Assembly: GCF_020734105.1 (NCBI RefSeq)
Contig: NZ_JAJAFR010000004.1
Coordinates: 357,023 to 421,022, forward strand
DNA from: Alkalihalobacillus deserti
GTDB lineage: Bacteria > Bacillota > Bacilli > Bacillales > Bacillaceae_D
DNA: 64,000 bases
Reading direction: 5' to 3'
Part shown: positions 1-9,420 of the stretch, one piece after another
Layout of the letters: each line of letters begins with the position of its first letter
How positions within the stretch are numbered: the first letter of the stretch is position 1
Notes under the pieces: model-generated
The model's input: the letters and a program-made list of their open reading frames with translations, nothing else
The model's database searches: none
Told to the model about the DNA's origin: nothing
Program-made: the position numbers and the translations under genes

Positions 1-53
1 TTCTTAGACAAGGCACATCTTAATAACGAAAGTATCTTTTTGTCTAATTAGTT

Positions 54-157
54 GCAATGGCTTCACTCGCTGCTCGCTCCTCTTAGAAAACCACTAAGAG
101 GAAGCTCAAAACCTTGCAGCGGCTTCGCTCAGAACGCTAACATTAATCGTTAGCGTT
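54..157 (-). repeat. Dispersed composite hairpin repeat, copy A
   Basis: Read on the minus strand: a 9-bp inverted repeat (AACGCTAAC/GTTAGCGTT, 133-157), then a GC-rich core with GAGCGAAGCCGCTGCAAGG, an internal hairpin (CCTCTTAG at 79-86 with CTAAGAGG at 94-101) and the end motif GCGAGCAGCG...GAAGCCATTGC. The core matches copies at 25592-25674 and 36999-37081, while the hairpin arms differ in sequence but stay complementary. The inverted repeat overlaps the last codons of the gene ending at 143. Confidence 0.75.
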
Positions 158-166
158 TTTGTTTTT
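133..166 (+). terminator. Intrinsic terminator (rightward)
   Basis: A 9-bp stem AACGCTAAC/GTTAGCGTT with a 7-base loop is followed by a T-rich run. It would end a rightward transcript entering from outside the window. It is also the outer hairpin of repeat copy A. Confidence 0.55.
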
Positions 167-475
167 TGAACTAGTTTTATTCGTACTATCTATTTTATTT
201 TGACTAAAGTAGGAAGAGACAGCCCCAGCTAATGGTGCTAATTTATCAATGAATGGACCAAGTGATTGGACAAGTGCAAAAATACTTTCGAGCTGATCTG
301 GTTGCTTATTGTCTGGAGATTGGTTTTCTTCAGAAGATTGCGGATCTTCGGGTTTCAATTTTGATTCTGTGTCATCCGTATCTTTTTCTTCTTGTTCTGG
401 TGGCATCGGGGGTCGACCGAACATAAAATCTGAAAAAAAGTCTCTTTGTGGTTGGGGTTTCTGTTCATTACTCAT
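143..475 (-). CDS. Hypothetical acidic protein
   Basis: This is a 110-residue protein of unknown function. The start MSNEQKPQ is chosen because AGGAGGG lies 5 bases upstream; an in-frame ATG nine codons earlier has no such site. The N-terminal 70 residues are rich in Pro, Glu, Asp, Ser and Gln and look disordered. They are followed by a short hydrophobic helix-forming stretch (LESIFALVQSLGPFIDKLAP) and a Lys/Asn/Ser tail. No signal peptide or catalytic motif is visible. It is divergent from fabH, and its stop lies inside the hairpin at 133-157. I do not recognise a family. Confidence 0.6.
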   Translation of the reverse strand: MSNEQKPQPQRDFFSDFMFGRPPMPPEQEEKDTDDTESKLKPEDPQSSEENQSPDNKQPDQLESIFALVQSLGPFIDKLAPLAGAVSSYFSQNKIDSTNKTSSKNKNAND

Positions 476-588
476 ATTTTTCCCTCCTATTCTGTTCTCC
501 ATAATATTATACGGGTTGTTCTCTTTTTCTGTGTAAAGACTAAGGCCTATTTACAAGGATAAAATATAGACAGAGATTGAAAGATGAG

Positions 589-617
589 TTAAAATTAGTA
601 TCAGGTACTAATATAAA
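589..617 (+). promoter_or_regulatory. FapR operator within the fabH promoter
   Basis: ATTAGTATCAGGTACTAAT at 594-612 is a near-perfect dyad matching the known FapR operator (ATTAGTACCTGATACTAAT type). It fits inside the 17-bp spacer between TTAAAA (589-594) and TATAAA (612-617), a plausible SigA promoter. FapR is known to repress fatty-acid and phospholipid genes until malonyl-CoA releases it. A related site precedes fabI at 54013-54031. Confidence 0.85.
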
Positions 618-660
618 CCCAAACAATCGTGTTTTTTAATCGCGAAAGGGGAACTAAAAA

Positions 661-1599
661 ATGACAAAAGCGGGAATCATTGGCATGGGTAGCTATATTG
701 GAGAAGAGCTCGTTACAAATGCTGATTTAGAAAAAAAAGTAGATACAAATGATGAGTGGATTAGAACGAGAACTGGAATAGAGGAAAGAAGGTTTGCTCC
801 TCAAGATGTCGACAGTTCAGATATGGCTTATATTGCTGCTAAAAATGCTTTGGAGCATGCCGAACTCTCAGCAGAGGAGCTAGATTTAATTTTAGTTGCG
901 ACGGTTACTCCTGATATGCCATTTCCAAGTGTGTCGTCATTAATTCAACATCGTCTCGGTGCAACAAAAGCAGCTGCAATGGATATTAGCGCTGCATGTG
1001 CGGGGTTTATTTATGGATTGGCTACAGGGCAACAATTTATTGAAAATGGCGCTTACAAACATATTCTTGTCGTTGGTGTAGAAAAATTATCTAAAATTAC
1101 TAATTTCGAAGACCGTAATACAGCTGTATTGTTTGGAGATGGTGCTGGTGCTGCGATTCTTGGACCTGTTTCCGAAGACAAAGGTATATTGGCCTTTGAA
1201 TTAGGCGCTGATGGTTCAGGCGCGATGCATATTAACAAACAAGGGTCATTTTTAGAAATGAATGGTCGTGAAGTGTTTAAATTTGCTGTGCGTCAAATGG
1301 GCGACTCGGCTTTAAAGGTTCTTGAAAAAGCAGGATTAACAAAAGAAGAATGCGACTTTCTTGTGCCCCACCAAGCAAATATAAGAATTATGGAAGCGGC
1401 TAGACAACGTCTAGATCTTCCAATTGAAAAAATGTCGAAAACGGTTCATAAGTACGGGAATACATCTTCTGCATCAATTCCAATGGCTATGGTGGATGAG
1501 TTACAAAGTGGTAAGATTAAGGACGGAGATGTTCTTGTATTAGTTGGTTTTGGAGCAGGACTTGTTTGGGGCTCTGTTGCGATTAGATGGGGCAAGTAA
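661..1599 (+). CDS. fabH: Beta-ketoacyl-ACP synthase III
   Basis: FabH condenses a short acyl-CoA primer with malonyl-ACP, the first step of type II fatty-acid synthesis in the cytosol. The 312-residue length is normal. The Cys-His-Asn triad is visible: Cys113 in SAACAGF, His237 in PHQANIR and Asn267 in YGNTSS, with a C-terminal GFGAGLVWG motif. AAAGGGGA lies before the ATG. A FapR operator overlaps the promoter, and fabF follows 54 bp downstream, so the two form the conserved fabH-fabF operon. Branched-chain primer preference is typical for bacilli but is inferred. Confidence 0.97.
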   Translation: MTKAGIIGMGSYIGEELVTNADLEKKVDTNDEWIRTRTGIEERRFAPQDVDSSDMAYIAAKNALEHAELSAEELDLILVATVTPDMPFPSVSSLIQHRLGATKAAAMDISAACAGFIYGLATGQQFIENGAYKHILVVGVEKLSKITNFEDRNTAVLFGDGAGAAILGPVSEDKGILAFELGADGSGAMHINKQGSFLEMNGREVFKFAVRQMGDSALKVLEKAGLTKEECDFLVPHQANIRIMEAARQRLDLPIEKMSKTVHKYGNTSSASIPMAMVDELQSGKIKDGDVLVLVGFGAGLVWGSVAIRWGK

Positions 1600-1653
1600 A
1601 AATGTAATTAGGGCAGGATAAGAAGATAGATGAACGAGAAGGAGAGAACATTC

Positions 1654-2895
1654 GTGGAAAAAAAACGTGTCGTAATAACAGGAATGGGAGCTGTAACTCC
1701 TTTAGGTCTTGATGTTGCAACAACTTGGAAAAACCTGATCGAAGGGAAATCTGGAGTTGGTCCTCTAACAAGAGTACCAGCTAGTGAGTTTCCGATGAAA
1801 GTTGCAGCTGAGATTCGTGATTTTGATCCGGGTGCTTTCGTTGATAAGAAGGAAGCAAGAAAAATGGACAGATTCACACAATTTGCTGTAGCAGCTTCTT
1901 TAATGGCATTAAAAGATGCAAATCTAGAAATAACGGAAGATATTGCACCTAGAGTCGGGGTCTGGATTGGATCTGGAATCGGTGGTATGGAAACGTATGA
2001 GCAAAACTTTCGTCAATTTCTTGAAAAAGGACATCGTCGTGTAAGTCCATTTTTTGTGCCAATGATGATTCCTGATATGGCTTCTGGACAAGTTTCAATT
2101 ATTACGGGAGCGAAAGGAATTAATTCATGCACCGTAACAGCTTGTGCGTCTGGGACAAATTCAATTGGAGATGCTTTCAAAGTTATTCAACGTGGTGATG
2201 CTGATATTATGATTACTGGTGGCTCTGAGGCACCTATTACGAATATGGCAGTAGCAGGATTCTGTTCAGCTAAAGCTGTTTCAACAAGTGAAGATCCAAC
2301 AACAGCTTCACGTCCGTTTGATGCAAATCGAGATGGGTTTGTTATGGGTGAGGGAGCTGGAATTTTGATTATTGAAAGCTTAGAATCTGCTGTTAAGCGT
2401 GGAGCAACTATTTATGCTGAGATCGTTGGTTACGGGGCCACTGGAGATGCTCATCATTTAACAGCTCCTGCACCTGAAGGAGAAGGTGGAGCAAGAGCAA
2501 TGAAGCAAGCAATCGATGATGCTGGTCTAGAACCAGCAGAAATAGATTACTTAAACGCACATGGTACAAGTACGCCGTATAATGATAAATTTGAGACAAT
2601 GGCTGCTAAAACTGTATTTGGCGAACATGCTTATAAAATGGCAGTGAGTTCAACAAAATCGATGACAGGGCATCTTTTAGGGGCAGCTGGTGCTGTAGAA
2701 GCGATCTTTTCCGTTAAGGCGATTCAAGAGGGCATGATTCCTCCAACAATTAATTATGAGACACCTGATCCAGAGTGTGATCTTGATTATGTTCCAAATG
2801 AAGCACGCAAGCAACGAGTACGAGCTGCTGTAAGTAATTCACTTGGATTTGGCGGACATAACGCTACTCTTGTTTTTAAAGAGTATTTAAATTAA
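1654..2895 (+). CDS. fabF: Beta-ketoacyl-ACP synthase II
   Basis: FabF elongates acyl-ACP with malonyl-ACP. The GTG at 1654 is chosen over an upstream ATG (1630) because AAGGAGAG lies 7 bases before it and gives 413 residues, the usual length, beginning EKKRVVITG. The nucleophile Cys164 is in TVTACASG. The two catalytic histidines are in [11 protein letters not shown] and TGHLLGAAG. It is the second gene of the FapR-regulated fabH-fabF operon and ends at a strong bidirectional terminator. Confidence 0.97.
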   Translation: MEKKRVVITGMGAVTPLGLDVATTWKNLIEGKSGVGPLTRVPASEFPMKVAAEIRDFDPGAFVDKKEARKMDRFTQFAVAASLMALKDANLEITEDIAPRVGVWIGSGIGGMETYEQNFRQFLEKGHRRVSPFFVPMMIPDMASGQVSIITGAKGINSCTVTACASGTNSIGDAFKVIQRGDADIMITGGSEAPITNMAVAGFCSAKAVSTSEDPTTASRPFDANRDGFVMGEGAGILIIESLESAVKRGATIYAEIVGYGATGDAHHLTAPAPEGEGGARAMKQAIDDAGLEPAEIDYLNAHGTSTPYNDKFETMAAKTVFGEHAYKMAVSSTKSMTGHLLGAAGAVEAIFSVKAIQEGMIPPTINYETPDPECDLDYVPNEARKQRVRAAVSNSLGFGGHNATLVFKEYLN

Positions 2896-2901
2896 TAAAC
2901 A

Positions 2902-2952
2902 AGCTGCCTCCATTGATTATTTTTTAATATCAATGGAGGCAGCTATTTTTTT
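2902..2952 (+). terminator. Bidirectional terminator after fabF
   Basis: A 16-bp perfect stem AGCTGCCTCCATTGAT / ATCAATGGAGGCAGCT is followed by a run of T. It serves fabF and, on the other strand, the convergent LCP gene ending at 2952. Confidence 0.9.
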
Positions 2953-3962
2953 CATTTACTCTTTTTTCTTTTATCAGACTGCTTAGCAAAAAACTGATTT
3001 ACCGCTTCAAGATTTTTTTTCAAATCCATCTGTAAAACAGAACCTGCATGTTGATAATAAGCATCTTCAAAACTGCCCTCTATTGGTATACGAAGTGTTC
3101 TTATCTCATCAATTGGGTTAAGGACTACGTCACGCCCTAGACTAAGCAATTTAGTTGTGTGAATATTGGTGTCAAGGTGGGGCTCAATCATTCCGGTCAA
3201 TTTCGGAATTTTACTGATTCCAGATATGGTGAAAAGCTCATTCGTAAGCAAAGTTAGAACTTCTTGTTGCCGGCGAACGCGACCAAAATCATTTTCTCGA
3301 TCTTTACGGAAACGTACATAACTTAGCGTGTCTTCTCCGTCTATTACGTATTCTCCTGGCTGAAAATTAATGGAGTTACTTGGATCATACATTCGGTCTT
3401 CGATGGTGATGGTAAGCCCATTTGGAGCGATGGTATCGACTAATTGGATGAAGCCATTAAAATTTACTAATGCATAGTAATGGATATCTAAACCGAAATT
3501 GTGTTCAATGGTCTCTTGAAGCAATTCCACTCCTCCAAATGCAAAGGCTGCATTTATTTTATTATTAGATCGTCCAGGAATTTCTACGTATGAATCCCGC
3601 ATAATAGAAGCGATTTTACTGTCACCATTTAATGGATTGTATTGTGCAACCATGATAGTGTCAGTTCGAGCTAACCCAACGTTTGATTTATCGACTCCGA
3701 CTAACAAAACATTGATGGGTTCATTGTTTTCAGGCTCTTTCGTAGATAATAATTTTTTAGGAGAATGTTTTTTCGGACTTAACGGCATTTCGCGCGACTG
3801 TATTATTTGTTTTTCTGAGATCGTTTTACCTGCTTCATATTGCAGATATATATAACCTCCTATTGTTAGCAGCAGAAGTGGAACAACAATTAATAAGGCT
3901 GTAACAGCTTTTTTTATATGTGCCCATCTTTTTTTCCTTTTTTCTTGTTTTCGGGTAGACAT
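2952..3962 (-). CDS. LytR-CpsA-Psr (LCP) family protein
   Basis: LCP proteins transfer undecaprenyl-linked polymers such as teichoic acids onto peptidoglycan outside the cell. The 336 residues show a short Lys/Arg-rich cytoplasmic N-terminus, one membrane helix (about 20-40), and an extracellular LCP domain from about 85. Family motifs include LLVGVDKS, ARTDTIMVAQ, IMRDSYVEIPG...NNKINAAFAFGG and YVRFRKDRENDFGRVRRQQ, the last carrying the conserved Asp/Arg phosphate-binding residues. GGAGGG precedes the ATG. The position next to fabF is not the usual place of tagT/tagU/lytR, so I assign only the family. Confidence 0.9.
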   Translation of the reverse strand: MSTRKQEKRKKRWAHIKKAVTALLIVVPLLLLTIGGYIYLQYEAGKTISEKQIIQSREMPLSPKKHSPKKLLSTKEPENNEPINVLLVGVDKSNVGLARTDTIMVAQYNPLNGDSKIASIMRDSYVEIPGRSNNKINAAFAFGGVELLQETIEHNFGLDIHYYALVNFNGFIQLVDTIAPNGLTITIEDRMYDPSNSINFQPGEYVIDGEDTLSYVRFRKDRENDFGRVRRQQEVLTLLTNELFTISGISKIPKLTGMIEPHLDTNIHTTKLLSLGRDVVLNPIDEIRTLRIPIEGSFEDAYYQHAGSVLQMDLKKNLEAVNQFFAKQSDKRKKSK

Positions 3963-4167
3963 ATGGAGCCCTCCTTACGTTCCCGCTCTGAATATAGGTT
4001 GGTCCTGTGTAGAACACTATATTTGACAAAGAATACATGGAAACGAACTTGAATTCATAGTATTATTATTCGTTAGAGAGTACGATTTCATGAATGAAAA
4101 TAATAATGAATGGATCGACGTTTTTTTCCATTTTGATAAACTAGCTTCTTCGAATAGGAGGAATGAG

Positions 4168-5448
4168 ATGGATTTTCAATTAGCATATAAAGAAAAGCAG
4201 GTTTCAAATGCGTTAGAGGCGGTGTTATGGATAGAGCCTAATGAAGATATTGTCGTTCCACTTGCTGTAGGAGAACCAGCAGCATTAATTAATGCATTAC
4301 CAAGCCACCAAGATCTTAAAGGGAACAGGCTATTTCAGATGTTATCGTTGCATCCAGTAGTAGAAGTAGCACCGGAAAAAGTAAAAATTATCTCGATGTT
4401 TTTAAATAAAGATGAGCGCAGAGCTTTTTACGATAAAGAAGTTGATTTATTACCGAATCACTTTTCAGATTTACCTGTTATTTTACAAGAAATATCACAG
4501 AACCTTGTTCTAATGGCAACGGTATCACGGATGAATAGAAAAGGCTTTTTTTCGCTTGGAACGAATTGTGATTATATCTCCACATTATTACCTTATGCAA
4601 AAAAAATTATCCTTGAGGTAAATGAGTTTATGCCTTATACGTATGGTGAAAACCAAATTCACATTTCAGATGTGGATGTTTTTTTTGAAAACCACCAAAA
4701 GCTTCCTGAAACGCCAGAAATTCCTTTAAGACAAGAAGATGAAATGATCGGTAAAAAGGTAGCATCAATGATTAATAATGGAGATGTTCTACAAATTGGC
4801 TTTGGTGCAATTCCAAATGCAATTATGAATTATTTAACCAGCCACCGTGATCTAACGATATTTACTGAGATGATCCCTGATAAAGTTGTTGATTTATTTG
4901 ATGCAGGGGTTGTGACGAATGCAAAAAACCCATTACACCCGGGAAGTTTGACAGCGACATTCGCTTTTGGTACGAAGAGGTTATATGACTTTATTAATAA
5001 AAATGAGCAAGTTCAAATGTACCCGGTTAATCAAACCAATGCAAGTTGTTTCATCTCGCAAATAGATCAGTTGGTTACGATTAACGCCACTATAGAAGTA
5101 GACTTCTTAGGACAATGTAATTCTGAGTCGGTTGGAGGAAGGTTTTATTCTTCAACAGGGGGACAAGGGGATTTTGGCATAGGCGCTCGAATGTCATCAA
5201 ATGGTAAAGGAATCATTTGTTTGCACTCTACCGCAAAAGAAGGAACAATTTCTAAAATCGTCCCGACTTTAGCTAAAGGGTCTGTCACATCTACTTCTAA
5301 AAATGATGTAGATTACATTGTTACTGAATATGGAGTAGCTAAATTAAGAGGAAAGACTGTCCGGGAACGAGCAGAAGCCTTAATTAGTATTGCTCATCCG
5401 AAGTTCAGAGATGAGCTTCGTGAACAAGCTAAAGCGATGGGCTTATAA
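4168..5448 (+). CDS. Acetyl-CoA hydrolase/transferase family protein
   Basis: The family exchanges CoA between acyl-CoA and acetate or a related acid, or hydrolyses acyl-CoA. The start MDFQLAYKE at 4168 is chosen because AGGAGG lies 6 bases upstream, giving 426 residues; an earlier in-frame ATG at 4090 lacks a good site. The two-domain CoA-transferase fold is indicated by QIGFGAIPNAIM, FTEMIPDKVVDL, a Gly-rich GGRFYSSTGGQGDFGIGARMS and the C-terminal EYGVAKLRGKTVRERAEALI with HPKFRDEL. The substrate (acetate, butyrate or 4-hydroxybutyrate) cannot be read from the sequence. It stands alone and is followed by a hairpin. Confidence 0.88.
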   Translation: MDFQLAYKEKQVSNALEAVLWIEPNEDIVVPLAVGEPAALINALPSHQDLKGNRLFQMLSLHPVVEVAPEKVKIISMFLNKDERRAFYDKEVDLLPNHFSDLPVILQEISQNLVLMATVSRMNRKGFFSLGTNCDYISTLLPYAKKIILEVNEFMPYTYGENQIHISDVDVFFENHQKLPETPEIPLRQEDEMIGKKVASMINNGDVLQIGFGAIPNAIMNYLTSHRDLTIFTEMIPDKVVDLFDAGVVTNAKNPLHPGSLTATFAFGTKRLYDFINKNEQVQMYPVNQTNASCFISQIDQLVTINATIEVDFLGQCNSESVGGRFYSSTGGQGDFGIGARMSSNGKGIICLHSTAKEGTISKIVPTLAKGSVTSTSKNDVDYIVTEYGVAKLRGKTVRERAEALISIAHPKFRDELREQAKAMGL

Positions 5449-5449
5449 A

Positions 5450-5485
5450 TAAAAAGGACCGTTTCATAACAAACGGTCCTCTCAT
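5450..5485 (-). terminator. Terminator between convergent genes
   Basis: GGACCGTTT (5456-5464) and AAACGGTCC (5471-5479) form a 9-bp stem. Read leftward, it is followed by a T-rich run, so it mainly terminates the minus-strand nucleotidyltransferase gene. It may also stop the CoA-transferase transcript. Confidence 0.75.
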
Positions 5486-5487
5486 TC

Positions 5488-7992
5488 TTATAGATGTGTT
5501 TGCAAAAGCCAGAATATGGCTTCTTTTTTTGTTGTGATTCTTTGATCAAGTTGCAAACAGGTCAATTGGTAAAGAATTTCTGAGAACTTGGGACCTGGTT
5601 TGATACCTTGTTCAATTAAGTCTTCTCCGGTTAATAATGGTTTAAACGTATGCCGTTTTTGGATATATTGTTCTAATTTCTTATTATTAGTTAGCAAAGC
5701 ATAAAGGAGTATGTTTTCTTCTTTATAACTAGCATATTTTAGATGAATATCACTAAACAAAACGTTTGAATCAAACAAAATGGCTGTCATTTCTTCTAGT
5801 TGCTTCACAAGTTGTTGTTGCTTTGTCGTAATTGAATATCGTTTTACTTGATGTTTCCAGTTTTTCTGTTGAAACAATAAAGCGACAAGATAAGTAAAGG
5901 GGTCTTGAAATCGATACGACTCAAGCCTCTTAATCGCAGTCATCATATGCTCATTAACCTTAAAGCCGAAAAGAGAATCCCAAACTCCAATGTCCTCAAG
6001 ATTCTTAATCCCAGGTGCGATTGAGTTTTCTTTTATCAATAATTCCATTTCATGTAGAAATCTAGTTGAACTTACTTGTTTTAACATGGGGCAAGCATCA
6101 ATCGCTAAGTCATAGGTTTGCTTGGCCAGTTTATAATTAAACCGAATCGCAAAACGAACGGCTCGAATAATTCGAGTTGGATCTTCTATGAAGCTAAGTG
6201 TATGAAGGATGCGAATTTTTTTCTTTTTAATATCTTCTTTTCCTTGAAAAAAATCAATTAGGGTACCAAAGTGACTCTTGTTGATTTGTAGTGCCATGGC
6301 ATTAATCGTAAAATCGCGTCTTCGTAAATCTTCTCTAAGATTTGAAGGTCTTACAACAGGTAATGTAGCAGGAGAATTGTAATATTCAGTCCTACAAGTG
6401 ACAATATCAAGCTTTAAACCAGTTGGAGTTGTCCAAGTAGCTGTACCGAATTTTTCGTGAGTTTTAACGTCTCCACCTAAATGACCGGCAAGTAATTGTG
6501 CAAATGAAATGCCATCGCCCTCAACGACGATATCTATATCTTCATTTGGACGCTCGAGCAGGAAATCTCTTACGACGCCTCCGATTAAATAAACAGTCAT
6601 TTGTTGCTCATCAGCAATTGTCCCTATTGTCAGAAGGAGTTTATAAATATCAGGTGACAATTGCTTCTTTATCATTTGAAGTACAGGTTCTACACTGAAG
6701 TTAGTTTGTTTATGTAACTGCTCAATGACATTCGTTCTTGAGAGAATTCCTACTACTTTTTTCTCGTTATTCACAATGGGGATACGTCCTATATTATGCT
6801 TCATCATCGTTTCTTGTATAGCTTCTAAAGAGGTGGTGGGATCTAAGACGACCAATTGAGTAGACATGTATCCTTTTACAGGTGCATGCCCAAGGCCATG
6901 GTGGGTAGCTTTATCAACATCACGTCTCGAAATAACACCTATAAGTTCATTATGCTCGTTTAAAACAGGAAAGCCCGTATGTCCATACTGATACATTTGT
7001 TCAAGTACAGAGTCAATGGAATCATCAGGTGAGACAGATTTTACAGGAGATGACATGATGTCTGCTGCGGTTATCGCTTTTCTTATCATTTGGTAAAGAG
7101 ATGTTTGAACGATCCTTTTTACATAATCTAACTCTGTCTTTTTTACCGTTGCCGATGCTGCTTGACTATGGCCACCACCACCGAGACTTTCCATAACGGA
7201 ACGGAAATCCACTCTTTCTGAACTCGATCTCCCTACCACATACACATGATTTTTCATTTTAACGATTGAGATTACAGCATCAACACCAGTGGACTCCATT
7301 ATTTTTTTGGTGATTGTAGCGAGGCCTCCGATATAGGTTGCTTGCTCATAAGAGGAGATGAAGATGGTAATGCCATTGACTAGCTGTTCTTCTCCGTTGG
7401 TTAAAAGCACGTGTAGCAATTGTTTTTCATCAGCTGTTAACACTTGCTCTTGGAATCGATCAATTAATGTAACGTCCATATGTAAGTCTATAAGTAGAGA
7501 AGCAACATATAGATCTCTAGCAGTAGTTTGTGGGAACGTGAAGTTTCCGGTATCTGTGTATAGACCTAAACCAAAAAGCGTTGCTTCGAATGGACTTATC
7601 GATAGCTCCATTTCCATTAAGTGATCGAAAAGAAGTGTGATCGCTGCCCCGTATTTTTCAATATATCTTATTCCTGTTGTTAGATCTCCTTCTTTTGGTG
7701 AATGATGATCATAGACAATCGTTTGAACATCAGCACCGAGAGAGGGCAAAGGGATACCAGTTCGTTTAATTGATGCAACATCAACAAGAATAAGAGTTTC
7801 TAGTTTTCCCCAATTGATCTCTTCATACGAAGAGAATGCTAATTGATCTCGGTATATAGCAAGAAAGGATTTAACTGTTGGATGTTGCTTATCTGTTAAA
7901 GCTACTTTTGCGTTAGGATGGAGTTTTTGAGCAGCAAGTAAACAAGCTAACCCATCGAAATCAAGATTGATATGTGAGACTATAACTTCCAT
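5488..7992 (-). CDS. DHH-CBS-tRNA nucleotidyltransferase (long, probably A-adding)
   Basis: This 834-residue fusion has an N-terminal DHH/DHHA1 phosphoesterase (SHINLDFDGLACLL, YDHHSPKEGD, GGGGHSQAAS), two CBS domains (about 305-430), and a class II nucleotidyltransferase from about 465. The last part shows GGVVRDFLLERPNEDIDIV with the metal-binding Asp-x-Asp, REDLRRRDFTINAMA and EDPTRIIRAVRF. In lineages that split CCA addition, this long form adds the terminal A and a separate short enzyme adds CC; assignment as A-adding rests on that architecture. The tRNA-Gln at 61180-61251 has no encoded CCA, so such activity is needed. What the DHH and CBS parts do is unclear. The start is preceded by GGAA-type purines and no better start is seen. 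Confidence 0.88.
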   Translation of the reverse strand: MEVIVSHINLDFDGLACLLAAQKLHPNAKVALTDKQHPTVKSFLAIYRDQLAFSSYEEINWGKLETLILVDVASIKRTGIPLPSLGADVQTIVYDHHSPKEGDLTTGIRYIEKYGAAITLLFDHLMEMELSISPFEATLFGLGLYTDTGNFTFPQTTARDLYVASLLIDLHMDVTLIDRFQEQVLTADEKQLLHVLLTNGEEQLVNGITIFISSYEQATYIGGLATITKKIMESTGVDAVISIVKMKNHVYVVGRSSSERVDFRSVMESLGGGGHSQAASATVKKTELDYVKRIVQTSLYQMIRKAITAADIMSSPVKSVSPDDSIDSVLEQMYQYGHTGFPVLNEHNELIGVISRRDVDKATHHGLGHAPVKGYMSTQLVVLDPTTSLEAIQETMMKHNIGRIPIVNNEKKVVGILSRTNVIEQLHKQTNFSVEPVLQMIKKQLSPDIYKLLLTIGTIADEQQMTVYLIGGVVRDFLLERPNEDIDIVVEGDGISFAQLLAGHLGGDVKTHEKFGTATWTTPTGLKLDIVTCRTEYYNSPATLPVVRPSNLREDLRRRDFTINAMALQINKSHFGTLIDFFQGKEDIKKKKIRILHTLSFIEDPTRIIRAVRFAIRFNYKLAKQTYDLAIDACPMLKQVSSTRFLHEMELLIKENSIAPGIKNLEDIGVWDSLFGFKVNEHMMTAIKRLESYRFQDPFTYLVALLFQQKNWKHQVKRYSITTKQQQLVKQLEEMTAILFDSNVLFSDIHLKYASYKEENILLYALLTNNKKLEQYIQKRHTFKPLLTGEDLIEQGIKPGPKFSEILYQLTCLQLDQRITTKKEAIFWLLQTHL

Positions 7993-8082
7993 CTATTTAT
8001 TCCTCTTTTCCATTACTTTCTTTAAGTGTAACAAATTCTTTTATTTAATGATAAGCAAAAAAAAGAAGAGTTTTAGAGGTCG

Positions 8083-8111
8083 CTTAAAAGGTTGTTTATT
8101 ACCTTTTAAAG
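8083..8111 (-). terminator. Possible terminator of the gene at 8124
   Basis: CTTAAAAGG (8083-8091) pairs with CCTTTTAAAG (8102-8111). Read leftward it is followed within about 25 bases by a long T run at 8059-8065. The spacing is loose, so confidence is modest. Confidence 0.4.
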
Positions 8112-8123
8112 TGGCTTCGAGTT

Positions 8124-8774
8124 TTACCCTTCTTCTTCGACAATTAAGCCCTTTATTTCTAAAGATTGTGAATCATATCGAGTGTGTTGGTTAGCTTCGC
8201 TTTTCACTTTGTTTAAAGCTTGATATTGTTCTACTACCGCATCTTTAAAACGGTAAATAAGCTCTGATACAAAACTATTTGAGCTATTGATTGCTTCTTG
8301 CACAAGATGGGGATTGAAGCTTAAAGTATGATTACTATTTTTCTTAATGCCAATTGAATAAAAGGCTTCAGAAAAAGATACGTACAGATCATGAATTTTT
8401 GTTACATGTTCAGTACCTACAAGTTTATCAAAGTTTTGCAGAGAAATAAGTGCTCTATTATATTTATGAACGAATTCATCTAACTGACTAAATAGCTTCT
8501 TCCCCTGTTCATCTAAATTTAAAATCGCTTCATACAAGTCTTTTTCATTGTTGTAATAATGTTTAAATTCTTTATTTGCTTCTTTTACGGTGTGATAATA
8601 TCGTTCATAAGAAAGCAACTGATGTTCCGAAGGGTGATTCGTTGAATTTTTCAAATCCTCAATTCGCTGAACCTGTTCGATTTTATTGATGCCATTAGCT
8701 TCATTCATTCGACCCACGTATGATGATTGCAATCGTTCTGCTTTTACTTTGGCTGTTTTAGAGATCCGAGTCAT
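8124..8774 (-). CDS. Hypothetical helical protein
   Basis: This 216-residue protein of unknown function starts at MTRISKTAK, since GAAGGG lies about 10 bases before this ATG and the earlier in-frame ATG overlaps that site. It is rich in Glu, Lys, Asn, Gln and Ser with few prolines, and looks mostly alpha-helical with coiled-coil character (about 60-130). No signal peptide, membrane segment or cysteine motif is seen. A flagellar or structural role would be a guess. It is monocistronic. Confidence 0.75.
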   Translation of the reverse strand: MTRISKTAKVKAERLQSSYVGRMNEANGINKIEQVQRIEDLKNSTNHPSEHQLLSYERYYHTVKEANKEFKHYYNNEKDLYEAILNLDEQGKKLFSQLDEFVHKYNRALISLQNFDKLVGTEHVTKIHDLYVSFSEAFYSIGIKKNSNHTLSFNPHLVQEAINSSNSFVSELIYRFKDAVVEQYQALNKVKSEANQHTRYDSQSLEIKGLIVEEEG

Positions 8775-8893
8775 CTTTATCAAACCCTTCATCTGTGTCT
8801 ATTAGAATTATTCTACGTGAGAGTAAGAAGTTCCTTTTATTAAAGTAAATGATAAAAATAAACAAGTTTCCCGATTAAGAAAGGATGTAAGTT

Positions 8894-9388
8894 ATGTATA
8901 TGCAAAAGCTTGAAAAAGAACATGCACAATCGTTTCGAGAAATAAGACTGCTAGCTTTAGAAAAGGTGCCAGAAGCGTTTGCAGCTAGTTATGAGGAAGA
9001 AGTAGACAAACCGATTTCTTTTTTTGAATCTCAATTAACCGCGATAAATTATTATGGGATGTTTGATGAAAAGAAAAGTCTTGTTGGGATCGTAAATGTA
9101 ACTCGATCAAACTTCTTAAAAACGAGACATAAAGCAGATCTTGGGAGTGTTTATGTTAGAAAAGAGGCTAGGGGAAAAGGAGTAGCAAAGAAACTACTTC
9201 GTCATGCAATGGAAATGGCTCTTAAAGAAGGTATTGAACAGGTAAACTTGATCGTAGCTGCTAACAATGAAAGGGCAAAACAGCTTTATCAATCATTAGG
9301 TTTTGAGTCGTACGGATATGAGAAGAGAGCGTTGAAGCTTGAAAACGTCTATATTGACGAGGAGTATATGGTGAAGCTGTTATATTAA
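8894..9388 (+). CDS. GNAT family N-acetyltransferase
   Basis: A 164-residue GNAT protein that would transfer an acetyl group from acetyl-CoA to an amine. The acetyl-CoA loop is clear in VYVRKEARGKGVAKKLLRHAM (about 91-111), followed by the C-terminal NLIVAANNERAKQLYQSLGFESYG motif. The N-terminal half (AFAASYEEEVDKPISFFE) is like a common Bacillus GNAT subgroup. AAAGGA lies 8 bases before the ATG. The substrate is unknown. Confidence 0.9.
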   Translation: MYMQKLEKEHAQSFREIRLLALEKVPEAFAASYEEEVDKPISFFESQLTAINYYGMFDEKKSLVGIVNVTRSNFLKTRHKADLGSVYVRKEARGKGVAKKLLRHAMEMALKEGIEQVNLIVAANNERAKQLYQSLGFESYGYEKRALKLENVYIDEEYMVKLLY

Positions 9389-9390
9389 AA

Positions 9391-9413
9391 GAGACTGCCC
9401 CATTGGCAGTCTC
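9391..9413 (-). terminator. Terminator of cell-wall hydrolase gene
   Basis: A 9-bp stem GAGACTGCC/GGCAGTCTC has a short loop. The T-rich run (TTTTAATA) follows only when it is read leftward, so it mainly ends the minus-strand gene at 9421. It may also stop the convergent acetyltransferase transcript. Confidence 0.7.
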
Positions 9414-9420
9414 TGGTTCA

